Made by a program: the position numbers and the translations under genes. 64,000 bases of DNA, from positions 7,257,501 to 7,321,500 of the forward strand of contig NZ_CP108080.1 in NCBI RefSeq assembly GCF_036181745.1. The letters are read 5' to 3'. Source of the DNA: Streptomyces sp. NBC_00259 (GTDB lineage Bacteria > Actinomycetota > Actinomycetes > Streptomycetales > Streptomycetaceae). Under the pieces are notes generated by a model that was given only the letters and a program-made list of their open reading frames with translations, made no database searches and was not told the DNA's origin. Shown piece after piece: positions 18,701-25,370 of this stretch; position 1 is the first letter of the stretch, and each line of letters begins with the position of its first letter.

Positions 18701-19265
18701 CGGGCTCATCGGCAGCCACGTCGGCACCTTCCACGCCGAGCACGTCGACGGCGTCCCGTACCTGATCAACGGCAACTCCGGTAAGAACCCGGCCACTGCG
18801 GCTGACGAGGGCGGCTTCACCGGCTGGTCGCTCGTCGGCATCGACCGGGTGTCCGAGGCCCAGCAGGCCGCCGCGCGCCGCCAGCCGTGGCGCGGCGGCC
18901 CCGACTGGCTGACCGTAGGGACACGGGCCCACGTCGACGCTCTGACGCTCACCGCCCCGGCGTCGCTGCCCGCCCGGCAGAGCACCGCCGTCACGGCCAC
19001 GGTCGTCCAGGGCGAGGGCACCGCAGCGCGGGAGGTGCCGGTGGGCTTTCCGCTGAGCGCCGACTGGAGCGGTTCGCCGAACGTGTACGTCGGCGACCCC
19101 GACCGCGCCAGGCCGTGGCACATCGCCGCGTACGACCCGGCGACGGGCAGGCTCACCGGTCTGCGGCCGGGCACGGGCACGCTCGCCGTGACCGTCAACG
19201 GTGCCAAGGCCGAGGCCCGCTTCGCCGTGGCCCGCCAGGGCGCGGGCCTGGCCCCGGCCGCGTAA
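15738..19265 (+). CDS. secreted phosphodiester glycosidase / metallophosphoesterase fusion
   Basis: The 1175-residue exported protein has a signal peptide and an N-terminal NAGPA-type phosphodiester glycosidase domain (about residues 80-440; VAAINGDFFDINQTG, AINLDGGGSSTLVA). Next come Ig-like and carbohydrate-binding-like beta domains (about 470-780), and then a calcineurin-like phosphoesterase domain (about 800-1050). The latter shows MSDAQF, INGDLVDEG, GNHEVMGG, QHVPPRD and GSHVGTFHAE, which together give the metal ligands. A final Ig-like domain follows. The glycosidase part should cleave sugar-1-phosphodiesters, such as those of teichoic acids or capsules, and the phosphoesterase part would act on phosphates. 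The GTG at 15738 is preceded by GGAG with 5-nt spacing. Monocistronic, ending at a strong terminator. Confidence 0.9.
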   Translation: MLSAGFTRSAVVVAACTALALGAVGPAAAGTAPPPEPLARSAADMLRPVSPPAASNTEGTGADGFESFSIAEGDGLETARNTRPLAPGVELTSYDRLESDKWLRVDALSVDLTGGTKVDYLYPGKVAARRTVSQLAAEHDPGPGRRTVAAINGDFFDINQTGAPSGVAIDDGQLVNSPATGYHRAVGFGPADAGRILQLYFDGTLTLPAGARPLAALNAANVPANGIGAYNAQWGEADRALTVDGAQRTAEVTVVDGKVATAAAAPGKGPVPAGTTVLVGRDTGADALAALAAGDPVTMEYRPRAGTGDVPRTAIGANELLVVDGKPVDHEGGGNNTAAPRTAVGFSQDGSRMHVLSVDGRQADSGGTTLTELALMMQRAGAYNAINLDGGGSSTLVAREPGSDTTQVENSPSDGTERTVPNGLALTAPDGSGRLEGYWVETATDPGSAPSADPVRGGHPERVFPGLSRRLTAAGYDETYGPAQGTPLWYAENPLVGRVGHDGVFTARHSGSTKVTAQRGSARGSVRLTVLDELDRIRTSTRRVGLADAQASGRFGVIGLDAHGTSAPVEPRDVELDYDHALFAITADTGGGFTVKARTTQPAAGQVKATVAGRSTVLAVTVGLAEQQEATFDDADRWTFSAARASGSVAPVADGHTGTGLEISYDFTQSTATRAAYANPPGQQIPVDGQPQSFGMWIKGDGNGAWPTLHLKDSAGSDQLLRGPYITWTGWKYVEFAVPAGVSYPLTGYRFYLAETAAARSYTGKIVIDDLTAKVPPAVELPDEPVHRDPLIGTAAGAEGRDRRFAVMSDAQFVARSPGSPIVAQARRTLREIKAARPDFLVINGDLVDEGSPADLAFARTILEEELGDELPWYYVPGNHEVMGGKIDNFVAEFGPAQRTFDHEGTRFITLDTSSLGLRGGGFAQIKELRRQLDAAATDPRIGSVMVIQHVPPRDPTPQKGSQLGDRKEAAMLESWLAGFRRTTGKGVGLIGSHVGTFHAEHVDGVPYLINGNSGKNPATAADEGGFTGWSLVGIDRVSEAQQAAARRQPWRGGPDWLTVGTRAHVDALTLTAPASLPARQSTAVTATVVQGEGTAAREVPVGFPLSADWSGSPNVYVGDPDRARPWHIAAYDPATGRLTGLRPGTGTLAVTVNGAKAEARFAVARQGAGLAPAA

Positions 19266-19286
19266 CCCTGCGCATCCGGCCCCTCA

Positions 19287-19324
19287 GGGACCCGGGCCCG
19301 TCCGAGCGGACGGACCCGGGTCCC
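19287..19324 (+). terminator. terminator after the phosphodiester glycosidase gene
   Basis: GGGACCCGGG-C-CCGTCCG pairs with CGGACGG-A-CCCGGGTCCC, a 17-bp stem with one mismatch and a 2-nt loop. Confidence 0.8.
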
Positions 19325-19372
19325 GCTGTGCGTGCGCCGGAAATCCGGATGACCGGCGGCGGTCGCTCTCCG

Positions 19373-19378
19373 TACTCT
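19373..19378 (+). promoter_or_regulatory. -10 box TACTCT for a leaderless exonuclease transcript
   Basis: TACTCT ends 7 nt before the ATG at 19386. ATGACCGG near 19349 gives a plausible -35 about 17 bp upstream. No ribosome site is present, as expected for a leaderless mRNA. Confidence 0.6.
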
Positions 19379-19385
19379 CGGCCCC

Positions 19386-19943
19386 ATGAACCCCGCACAC
19401 CTGCTCAATGTCGTCGATGTCGAGGCGACCTGCTGGGAAGGACAGCCACCGCCCGGAGCGGTCAGCGAGATCATCGAGATCGGGCTGACCGTGGTCGATC
19501 TGCACACGCGTGAGCGGGTGGCCAGGCACCGGATACTCGTACGGCCCGCGCGGTCCGAGGTCAGCGCCTTCTGCACCGAGCTGACCGGCCTCGGCCGGGC
19601 CGAGGTGGACACCGGCGTCGGGTTCGCCGAAGCGTGCCGGACCCTGGCCGCCGAGCACGGTGCCGGGGCGCGCCCGTGGGCCAGTTGGGGCGACTACGAC
19701 CGTCATCAGTTCACCCGGCAGTGCGCGGCGACGGGCACGGCGTACCCCTTCGGGCGCCGGCACACCAACGCCAAGGCCGTCTTCACCGACTCCCACGGCC
19801 TCCGTAAGCGACCCGGGATGGCCCAGGCCCTGCGCATCGCCGGCCTTCCGCTGGAGGGGCGCCACCACAGTGGCGAGGACGACGCCTGGAACATCGCGGC
19901 GCTGGTGCTGTCGCTGGCGGACCGCGGCGACTGGCCGGCGTAG
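19386..19943 (+). CDS. DEDDh-type 3'-5' exonuclease
   Basis: The 185-residue protein is a single RNase T-like exonuclease domain. ExoI holds the two acidic residues (NVVDVEATCWEG), the middle motif holds Asp in SWGDYDRHQF, and ExoIII is HHSGEDDAWNIA with the histidine that defines the DEDDh class. The family removes nucleotides from 3' ends of RNA or DNA; the closest general type is the Eri1/KapD group. The start is fixed by a -10-like TACTCT 7 nt upstream and by absence of a ribosome site, which points to a leaderless transcript. It stands alone between two terminator/promoter regions. Confidence 0.9.
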   Translation: MNPAHLLNVVDVEATCWEGQPPPGAVSEIIEIGLTVVDLHTRERVARHRILVRPARSEVSAFCTELTGLGRAEVDTGVGFAEACRTLAAEHGAGARPWASWGDYDRHQFTRQCAATGTAYPFGRRHTNAKAVFTDSHGLRKRPGMAQALRIAGLPLEGRHHSGEDDAWNIAALVLSLADRGDWPA

Positions 19944-20011
19944 CGGACCTGCGGGCCCCACATCGCCGGGCACATGAAGCCGACCGGCGCGAGCGGTTGT
20001 CGCCAAGGGTA

Positions 20012-20040
20012 TTGACGTCCGGCCGGAGAGCATCCATGAT
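20012..20040 (+). promoter_or_regulatory. strong promoter for the second lacI gene
   Basis: TTGACG (-35, 20012-20017) and CATGAT (-10, 20035-20040) are separated by 17 bp, close to consensus. The operator starts 5 bp after the -10 box, so it would cover the transcription start. Confidence 0.7.
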
Positions 20041-20044
20041 CCCC

Positions 20045-20074
20045 GTGGAATCGATTCCATGGAATCGATTCCAC
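20045..20074. promoter_or_regulatory. 30-bp double palindrome, probable LacI operator
   Basis: Two copies of the palindrome TGGAATCGATTCCA abut at 20046-20059 and 20060-20073, with a flanking G and C that make the whole 30 bp a perfect palindrome. Two repressor dimers could bind side by side, or one across the centre. It overlaps the predicted transcription start of the lacI gene that begins at 20101. Confidence 0.8.
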
Positions 20075-20100
20075 GTCAGTAGGACACTGCCAGGCAGTGG

Positions 20101-21144
20101 ATGCGCGCCTCCCGCACCGAAAGGCCCGTCGTGGACAGCACCGTGACGATCAAGGACGTCGCAGAGCACGCAGGCGTGTCCGTGGGCACCGCCTCGCGGG
20201 TGCTCTCCGGCAACCCCGCCACCTCCGCCACCGCTCGCGAGCGGGTGCAGGCGGCCGTCACGGAACTCGGCTACCGGCCGGACGCACGGGCCCGCGCCCT
20301 GCGGTCCGCCCGCAGTCATGCGGTGGGCCTGCTCGTCTCCGACGTACGCAACCCGTTCTTCGCCGACATCGCACACGGCGCCGAGCAGGCGGCGCTCGGC
20401 GCCTCGTACGTGACCCTGCTCGCCAACGCCAACGAGGACACCGCACAACAGGACATCTACCTGGAGGCGTTCCTCACCCAGCGGGTCGACGGCATCGTCA
20501 TCGCCCCGCAGGGCGAGGGCGGCGGCAACCTGCGCGCCCTCGAACGGGCCCGTACGCCCCTGGTGTTCGTGGACCGCACCGTCGACGGGTTCGACGTCCC
20601 CAGCGTGACCGCCGACAACGCGCAGGGAGTCGAGCTGGCCGTGGCGCACCTCGCCGCCGAGGGCCACACCCGTATCGGCTACATCGGTGGGCCCTCGTCC
20701 GTGTCCACCGGGCGCGCACGCCACGACGCGTTCCTCGCCGCCGTCGCCCGGCACGGCCTGGACGAGGATCCGGACCTGATCACGGCAGGAGACTTCCGCA
20801 GCGCCAGCGGCGGCGCGGCCGCCGCCGCGCTCCTCGGCCACCGAAGACCGCCGACCGCGCTGCTGGCCGCGGACAGCCTGATGGCGGTCGGTGCGCTGGG
20901 AGAGGTGCGCCGGCAGGGCCGTCGTATCGGCGCGGACCTGGCGCTGGTCGCCTTCGACGACATCGACTGGTTCGGGGAGCTCGACCCGCCGCTGACGGTG
21001 GTGGCCCATGACGCGCGTGAACTCGGTGCTCGAGCGGTACGGCTGGTGCTCGACATCATCGACGGCAGACCCGTCGAGTCGGCGGTACTCCCGATGAGGC
21101 TCGTCGTACGCGAGTCCTCGACCGGGCGCCCGGCCGCCGACTGA
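20101..21144 (+). CDS. LacI-family repressor of the ribokinase/RpiB locus
   Basis: The 347-residue protein has a LacI-type DNA-binding domain (VTIKDVAEHAGVSVGTASRV, LSGNPATSATARERVQAAV) and a full effector domain (AVGLLVSDVRNPFFADIAHG; PTALLAADSLMAVGAL). It stands directly upstream of ribokinase, rpiB and an MHS transporter on the same strand and very likely represses them, with a sugar or sugar phosphate as effector. ATG at 20101 is chosen; a GTG at 20131 with AAGG upstream is nearly as good and would give a 337-residue protein beginning just before the helix-turn-helix. Confidence 0.93.
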   Translation: MRASRTERPVVDSTVTIKDVAEHAGVSVGTASRVLSGNPATSATARERVQAAVTELGYRPDARARALRSARSHAVGLLVSDVRNPFFADIAHGAEQAALGASYVTLLANANEDTAQQDIYLEAFLTQRVDGIVIAPQGEGGGNLRALERARTPLVFVDRTVDGFDVPSVTADNAQGVELAVAHLAAEGHTRIGYIGGPSSVSTGRARHDAFLAAVARHGLDEDPDLITAGDFRSASGGAAAAALLGHRRPPTALLAADSLMAVGALGEVRRQGRRIGADLALVAFDDIDWFGELDPPLTVVAHDARELGARAVRLVLDIIDGRPVESAVLPMRLVVRESSTGRPAAD

Positions 21145-21189
21145 CACCCGGGGCCCGTCCCGCGAAGCGGCGGACGGCGCTCCACCGTC

Positions 21190-21350
21190 CTTGCGCGGAC
21201 GCCGAGTTCCTCTGGGAACCCCTACGCGGACCTCCGCGAACTGGTCCGCGATGTCTTCCGCGGACGCTCCGCGATCTTCTCCGCGAAGTCTTCCGCGGAC
21301 GCCCCGCGAACTTCATCACGGAATGTTCGCGAACTTCTTCACGGATTGCT
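21190..21350. repeat. degenerate CCGCGGA/CCGCGAA repeats between lacI and ribokinase
   Basis: The gap is filled by repeated CCGCGGAC and CCGCGAA words. A unit beginning TCTTCCGCGGACGC occurs at 21254 and again at 21289 (35-bp period), followed by decayed versions (TCACGGAA, TTCGCGAA, TCACGGAT). No open frame makes sense here. Confidence 0.7.
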
Positions 21351-21399
21351 TCGTGCTGCCCCACGTCAGCGAAGCCCACGCCCGAAACGGAAAGGCGCC

Positions 21400-22350
21400 A
21401 TGCCGTCAGTGCACGTCGTAGGAAGTCTCAACGCCGACCAACTGCTGGAGGTGACGGCCTTCCCGGGAGCCGGCGAGACCGTGCTCGGGTCCGGGATGCG
21501 GATCACCGCCGGCGGCAAGGGCGGCAACCAGGCCGTGGCGGCGGCCCGTGGCGGAGCCCGAACCGCCATGGTCGGCGCGACCGGTGACGATGCGCACGGC
21601 CGGCTGGTCCGGGACGCGCTGGACGGGGCGGGCGTGTGCACCGCGTCCGTGCGGACCACCGCCGGGGCGCACACGGGACTCGCCGTCGTGCTCCTCGAAC
21701 CCGGGGGAGACAACCGCATCATCGTCACCCCCGGCGCCAACGCGAGCCTCACCGAGGCGGACGCCGCGGCCGGTCTCGCCGCCGTGGAACCCGGCGACAT
21801 CGTCCTCCTCCAACTGGAGATCCCGCCCACGGTGGTCGCCCACGCGGCCAGGACCGCCCGCGCCCGGGGCGCCACCGTCGTGCTCAACGCGGCGCCCGCG
21901 CCCACGGATTCGCGCGCTCTCACCCCGGGCGACCTGGACGTCCTGGTCGTCAACGACCCCGAGGCACACGCGGTCGCCCGGCTGCTCGGCCTCACCGGGC
22001 ACACCACGCCCGAGGAACGGGTCATCGCCCTGGCACGGGCCCTGGACGCCCTGGTCGTCTGCACGATGGGGGCCGACGGAGCCTACGCCGCCCCCGCCGG
22101 GGGACGCCGTCCCGCACTGCACGTCCCCGCCCTCCCGGTCGTGCCCGTCGACACCACCGCGGCGGGGGACACCTTCACGGGATATCTGGCGGCGGCACTC
22201 GCCGAGGGAGCGGACGACCTCTCCACGGCGCTGAACCGGGCCGCCGCGGCGGCCGCCCTCGCCGTCACCCGCAGCGGTGCGATGGCCTCCATCCCCGCAC
22301 GGCGCGAAGTCCTGCGGGCCCGCGCCTCCCTGCCGACCGCCAAGGACTGA
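21400..22350 (+). CDS. rbsK: ribokinase-like PfkB sugar kinase
   Basis: The 316-residue enzyme has the PfkB family features: N-terminal HVVGSLNADQLLEVTAFP, the di-Gly motif ITAGGKGGNQAVAAARGG, and the C-terminal ATP/catalytic motif VDTTAAGDTFTGYL with the base Asp in TAAGD. It phosphorylates ribose or a related sugar at the terminal hydroxyl, using ATP, in the cytoplasm. GAAAGG lies 4-5 nt before the ATG at 21400. It is followed after 16 bp by rpiB, so the product is probably isomerised next. Substrate could be ribose or another pentose. Confidence 0.92.
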   Translation: MPSVHVVGSLNADQLLEVTAFPGAGETVLGSGMRITAGGKGGNQAVAAARGGARTAMVGATGDDAHGRLVRDALDGAGVCTASVRTTAGAHTGLAVVLLEPGGDNRIIVTPGANASLTEADAAAGLAAVEPGDIVLLQLEIPPTVVAHAARTARARGATVVLNAAPAPTDSRALTPGDLDVLVVNDPEAHAVARLLGLTGHTTPEERVIALARALDALVVCTMGADGAYAAPAGGRRPALHVPALPVVPVDTTAAGDTFTGYLAAALAEGADDLSTALNRAAAAAALAVTRSGAMASIPARREVLRARASLPTAKD

Positions 22351-22366
22351 ACCGAAAGGAACGACC

Positions 22367-22837
22367 ATGCGCATCGCACTGGGCAACGACCATGCCGGCA
22401 TCGGGCTCAAGGAACATGTCCGCGAGGTACTCCTGCGCCTCGGCCACGAGGTGCTCGACCGGGGCGTGGACGGTGACACACCCGTCGACTTCCCCGACAT
22501 CACCTTCGCGACCTGCGACGAGGTACGCAGGGGCGAAGCCGACCGGGCCGTGCTCGTGTGCGGCACGGGGGCCGGCGCACTGATGGCCGCGAACAAGATC
22601 GCGGGCATCCGGTGCGGCCTCGGCCACGACGTGTACTCGGCGCACCAGGCCGTCGAGCACGACGACGCCAACGCGATCGCCATCGGCGCCTGGCTGGTCG
22701 GTCCGGCAACGGCGACCGAGGTCCTCGAGGCGTTCCTCGGCGCGACCTTCGACAACGATGCCGACACCGTGCGCCGTGTCGCCAAGCTCCATGAGCTGGA
22801 GCTGCGTTCGGCACGGGAACTCACCGACCGGACCTGA
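22367..22837 (+). CDS. rpiB: RpiB/LacAB-family sugar-phosphate isomerase
   Basis: The 156-residue protein matches RpiB in length. It shows MRIALGNDHAGIGLKEH at the N-terminus (phosphate/substrate Asp-His) and VLVCGTGAGALMAANKIAGI, where RpiB proteins usually have CGTGIG and a catalytic Cys; the Cys is present. Family members interconvert ribose 5-phosphate and ribulose 5-phosphate, or allose 6-phosphate or galactose 6-phosphate. GAAAGGA lies before the ATG. It sits between ribokinase and an MHS transporter, consistent with a dedicated catabolic route. A C-terminal extension past the core resembles actinobacterial paralogues, so the sugar may not be ribose. Confidence 0.9.
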   Translation: MRIALGNDHAGIGLKEHVREVLLRLGHEVLDRGVDGDTPVDFPDITFATCDEVRRGEADRAVLVCGTGAGALMAANKIAGIRCGLGHDVYSAHQAVEHDDANAIAIGAWLVGPATATEVLEAFLGATFDNDADTVRRVAKLHELELRSARELTDRT

Positions 22838-23032
22838 TCCGCGCGCCCACACCCGACTCCCCGGCCCGGCGAGTCCCGGACTTCCCGACTCCCGGACTTC
22901 CCGACCCCGCCAGCTCCACGACTCCTCCTCAACTCCCCAACTCCTCAACTCCCAGATCCCCGACTGCTCCACCTGCATCGGCACCTTCGCCGATTCGTCC
23001 CCGCGCACACCGCGATCGAAGGAGACCCCGGA
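22838..23032. repeat. pyrimidine-rich low-complexity spacer before the MHS transporter
   Basis: From about 22848 to 22975 the plus strand repeats words such as CCCGACTCCCGGACTTCCCGA and CAACTCCTCAACTCCC with drifting spacing. It has no G/C third-position pattern and no plausible gene. The transporter ribosome site AAGGAG follows near 23018. Confidence 0.6.
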
Positions 23033-24406
23033 ATGAGCGCGCTCAACACCCCATCCGTACCAGGCACCCCACAGGGACGCGTCAGGACCGCCCTCGCCTC
23101 CGCGGCCGGCACCTGCGTCGAGAACTACGACTTCGTCGCGTACGGCACCGCGTCCGCCCTCTACTTCGGCGACGCGTTCTTCCCCGACTCCGACCCGGTG
23201 GTCGGCACCCTCCTCGCCTTCGTCACGCTCGGCGTCGGCTTCCTGATGCGCCCCGTCGGCGGCGCGCTCGGCGGATACCTCGGCGACCGGCACGGCCGGA
23301 AGCCCGTACTCGTGGGTGCCCTGCTGACCATGGGCATCGCCACCGTGCTCATCGGTGTGCTGCCCACGTACGCCCAGGCCGGCGTCCTCGCACCGGTTCT
23401 CCTCGTGGCCATCCGCTGTGTCCAGGGCCTCGCCTTCGGCGCCGAATGGGGCGGCGCCGTGATGATGACGTACGAGCACGCCCCGCGCAGGCGCCGCGGT
23501 CTGTACGCGGCGATACCGCAGGCCGGGAACCCGCTCGGCATCGCCCTGGCCAACATCGCCTTTCTGCTCTCCGCATCCTTGGACGGCGACTGGGCCTGGC
23601 GGCTGCCGTTCCTGGCCAGCGCCCTGCTCATCGTGGTGGGACTGGTCGTACGGATGAAGCTGAACGAGTCGCCCGAGTTCGAGGCGGCCAAGGCGGAAGG
23701 CGGCACCGTGCGCAACCCTCTGCTGACGGTGTTGCGGGACGACTGGCGCAACATCCTCCGCATCATCGCCCTGAGGGTCGTCGAGTCCTGCGCGTACTAC
23801 CTCACGGCCACCTACCTGCTGTCGTACATCACCGACCGTGACCCCGACGACCGTGGTGTCGCGCTGGCCGGTGTCGTCGTCGCCAGCCTGCTCGCCGTGG
23901 GCACCACCGTCCTGTCCGGGGCACTGACCGACCGCGTCGGGCGCCGCCCCGTGTACCTGGTCGGCTGTCTGCTCGCCGTGGCCTTCGGCATCCCCATGTA
24001 CGTGCTGGCCAACACCGGTGCGGCGGTGCCGATCGTGCTGGTCTTCCTGATCGCCATCGGCGTCATCCACGCCGCGCTGACGGGTACTCAGGCCGCCTGG
24101 TTCGCCGAGCTGTTCAAGACGGGTACCCGGACCTCGGGGGCGTCGCTGGGTTACCAGACGGCCGCGTCGGTGGCGGGCTTCGCCCCGTTCGTCGCCGTGC
24201 TGCTCACCGACTCCTTCGGGTGGTGGGGGCCGGCCGGGCTCTACGTGGGCGTCGCCGCCGTAGGGCTGATCGGTGTGCTGACGACCCGCGAGACCTGGGG
24301 CCGTGAACAGCGCGCGGCCGCCGCGGCGCCGCAGCCGGCGGAGACGCTCACAGGGATCCCTGCCCAGGACGGCTCCCGCCAGGACGCGGCGCCGCACCGT
24401 TCCTGA
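23033..24406 (+). CDS. MFS transporter, metabolite:H+ symporter (MHS) type
   Basis: The 457-residue protein has twelve predicted membrane segments and the MHS hallmarks: an ENYDFVAYGTASALYFG start to helix 1 and LGDRHGRKPVLVGAL in the loop between helices 2 and 3. A second DRVGRRPVYLVG loop lies in the C-terminal half. The MHS family carries organic acids, betaines and related solutes with protons. Position after ribokinase and rpiB suggests it imports the substrate of that pathway, although sugars are not the usual cargo of this family. AAGGAG lies 9 nt before the ATG. The soluble C-terminal tail is Ala/Pro-rich. Confidence 0.9.
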   Translation: MSALNTPSVPGTPQGRVRTALASAAGTCVENYDFVAYGTASALYFGDAFFPDSDPVVGTLLAFVTLGVGFLMRPVGGALGGYLGDRHGRKPVLVGALLTMGIATVLIGVLPTYAQAGVLAPVLLVAIRCVQGLAFGAEWGGAVMMTYEHAPRRRRGLYAAIPQAGNPLGIALANIAFLLSASLDGDWAWRLPFLASALLIVVGLVVRMKLNESPEFEAAKAEGGTVRNPLLTVLRDDWRNILRIIALRVVESCAYYLTATYLLSYITDRDPDDRGVALAGVVVASLLAVGTTVLSGALTDRVGRRPVYLVGCLLAVAFGIPMYVLANTGAAVPIVLVFLIAIGVIHAALTGTQAAWFAELFKTGTRTSGASLGYQTAASVAGFAPFVAVLLTDSFGWWGPAGLYVGVAAVGLIGVLTTRETWGREQRAAAAAPQPAETLTGIPAQDGSRQDAAPHRS

Positions 24407-24491
24407 CGGCGGCTGCCGCCTTCGTCCGCGTGACCGGCCCTCCGCCTTCGCCCGCGTCACCGGCTCGGATCAGGTGCTTCACCAACATGAC

Positions 24492-24509
24492 TACTCATGT
24501 CGTTGAGTA
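24492..24509. promoter_or_regulatory. inverted repeat before padR, likely autoregulatory site
   Basis: TACTCA-TGTCGT-TGAGTA forms an 18-bp inverted repeat 38 bp upstream of the PadR start. PadR repressors usually bind such short dyads in their own promoters. Confidence 0.55.
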
Positions 24510-24547
24510 CCCTGAGGGCATCGGAAGGACGGACGGGAGGCGGTGTC

Positions 24548-25126
24548 ATGGCGCTGCGGCACGCGGTGCTGGCGGCCCTGCTCGACGGGGAGTCCAGCGG
24601 GTACCAGCTGGCCAGGTCGTTCGATCTGGGCATGGCGAACTTCTGGCACGCACTGCCCCAGCAGCTCTATCTGGAGCTGACCAAACTGGAGAAGGACGGC
24701 CTCGTCGAAGGCCGCCGGGTCGTCCAGGAATCACGCCCGCCGAAGCGGCTGTTCACCCTCACCGAAGCGGGGCTGGCCGAACTGGCGCGGTTCGCAGAGG
24801 CCTCCGTCAAGCCGTCCTTCATCCGCGACGACCTGATGGTCAAGGTGCAGGCCGTGGACCACGTACCCGTGGAGCCGGTGCTCGAACAGCTCGACGAGCG
24901 AGGCGCCATGGCCGCCGCCAAGATCGACATCTTCGAGCGGTTCCTGCGACGGCTGCGCGGCGACCTCGACGAGGAGACCTTCCTGGCCACCGCGGAACGC
25001 GTCGGACCGTATCTGACGTGTCTGCGGGGCCTGCGCTTCGAGGAGGAGACAGCCGCCTGGTGCGCGAGGACGGCCGGCGCCCTGCGGGTACGAAGCGGTC
25101 TCACCCGGGGCGGCCCGCGACCGTGA
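24548..25126 (+). CDS. PadR-family transcriptional regulator
   Basis: The 192-residue protein has the PadR winged helix at the N-terminus (ALRHAVLAALLDGESSGYQL; QQLYLELTKLEKDGLVEGRR) and the C-terminal helical Vir_act_alpha_C-type dimer domain (about residues 95-175). The ATG at 24548 is preceded by GGGAGG with 7-nt spacing; in-frame sequence upstream to 24497 is not family-like. It may be read through from the MHS transporter 141 bp upstream or act alone. Its target is not evident beyond the dyad in its own promoter. Confidence 0.88.
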   Translation: MALRHAVLAALLDGESSGYQLARSFDLGMANFWHALPQQLYLELTKLEKDGLVEGRRVVQESRPPKRLFTLTEAGLAELARFAEASVKPSFIRDDLMVKVQAVDHVPVEPVLEQLDERGAMAAAKIDIFERFLRRLRGDLDEETFLATAERVGPYLTCLRGLRFEEETAAWCARTAGALRVRSGLTRGGPRP

Positions 25127-25155
25127 CATGCCGCCCCGGGCGGCGCCACTGACCC

Positions 25156-25256
25156 GGGATCCGGCACCCGGGATCCGGCACCCGGGATCCGGCACCCGGG
25201 ATCCGGCACCCGGGATCCGGCACCCGGGATCCGGCACCCGGCACCCGGGATCCGGC
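25156..25256. repeat. 14-bp tandem repeat array (GGGATCCGGCACCC)
   Basis: Six perfect head-to-tail copies of GGGATCCGGCACCC occupy 25156-25239, then a half unit (25240-25246) and one partial unit to 25256. Each unit carries GGATCC. The array starts 29 bp after the PadR stop, between convergent genes. Confidence 0.9.
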
Positions 25257-25273
25257 GTCGAGGACCGGGCGCT

Positions 25274-25327
25274 GAGGACCGGCGCCCGGAACTCGGCGGC
25301 GAGGACCGGCGCCCGGAACTCGGCGGC
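25274..25327. repeat. 27-bp direct repeat, two exact copies
   Basis: A unit beginning GAGGACCGGCGCCCGGAACT occurs at 25274-25300 and 25301-25327. It lies just after the 14-bp array and before the DJ-1/PfpI stop codon. Confidence 0.85.
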
Positions 25328-25370
25328 GAGTGCCGGGTGTTGAGGGCCCGGGGGTGGCCGGGGCCCGGGG

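Noticed and set aside
15885..19121. A very long open frame on the minus strand opposite the phosphodiester glycosidase gene
   Set aside because: It lies entirely antisense to a gene with clear motifs and shows the Arg/Gly/Val-rich composition of G+C-rich shadow frames.
25156..25256. A CRISPR array
   Set aside because: The 14-bp units are head to tail with no spacers, and there are no cas genes.
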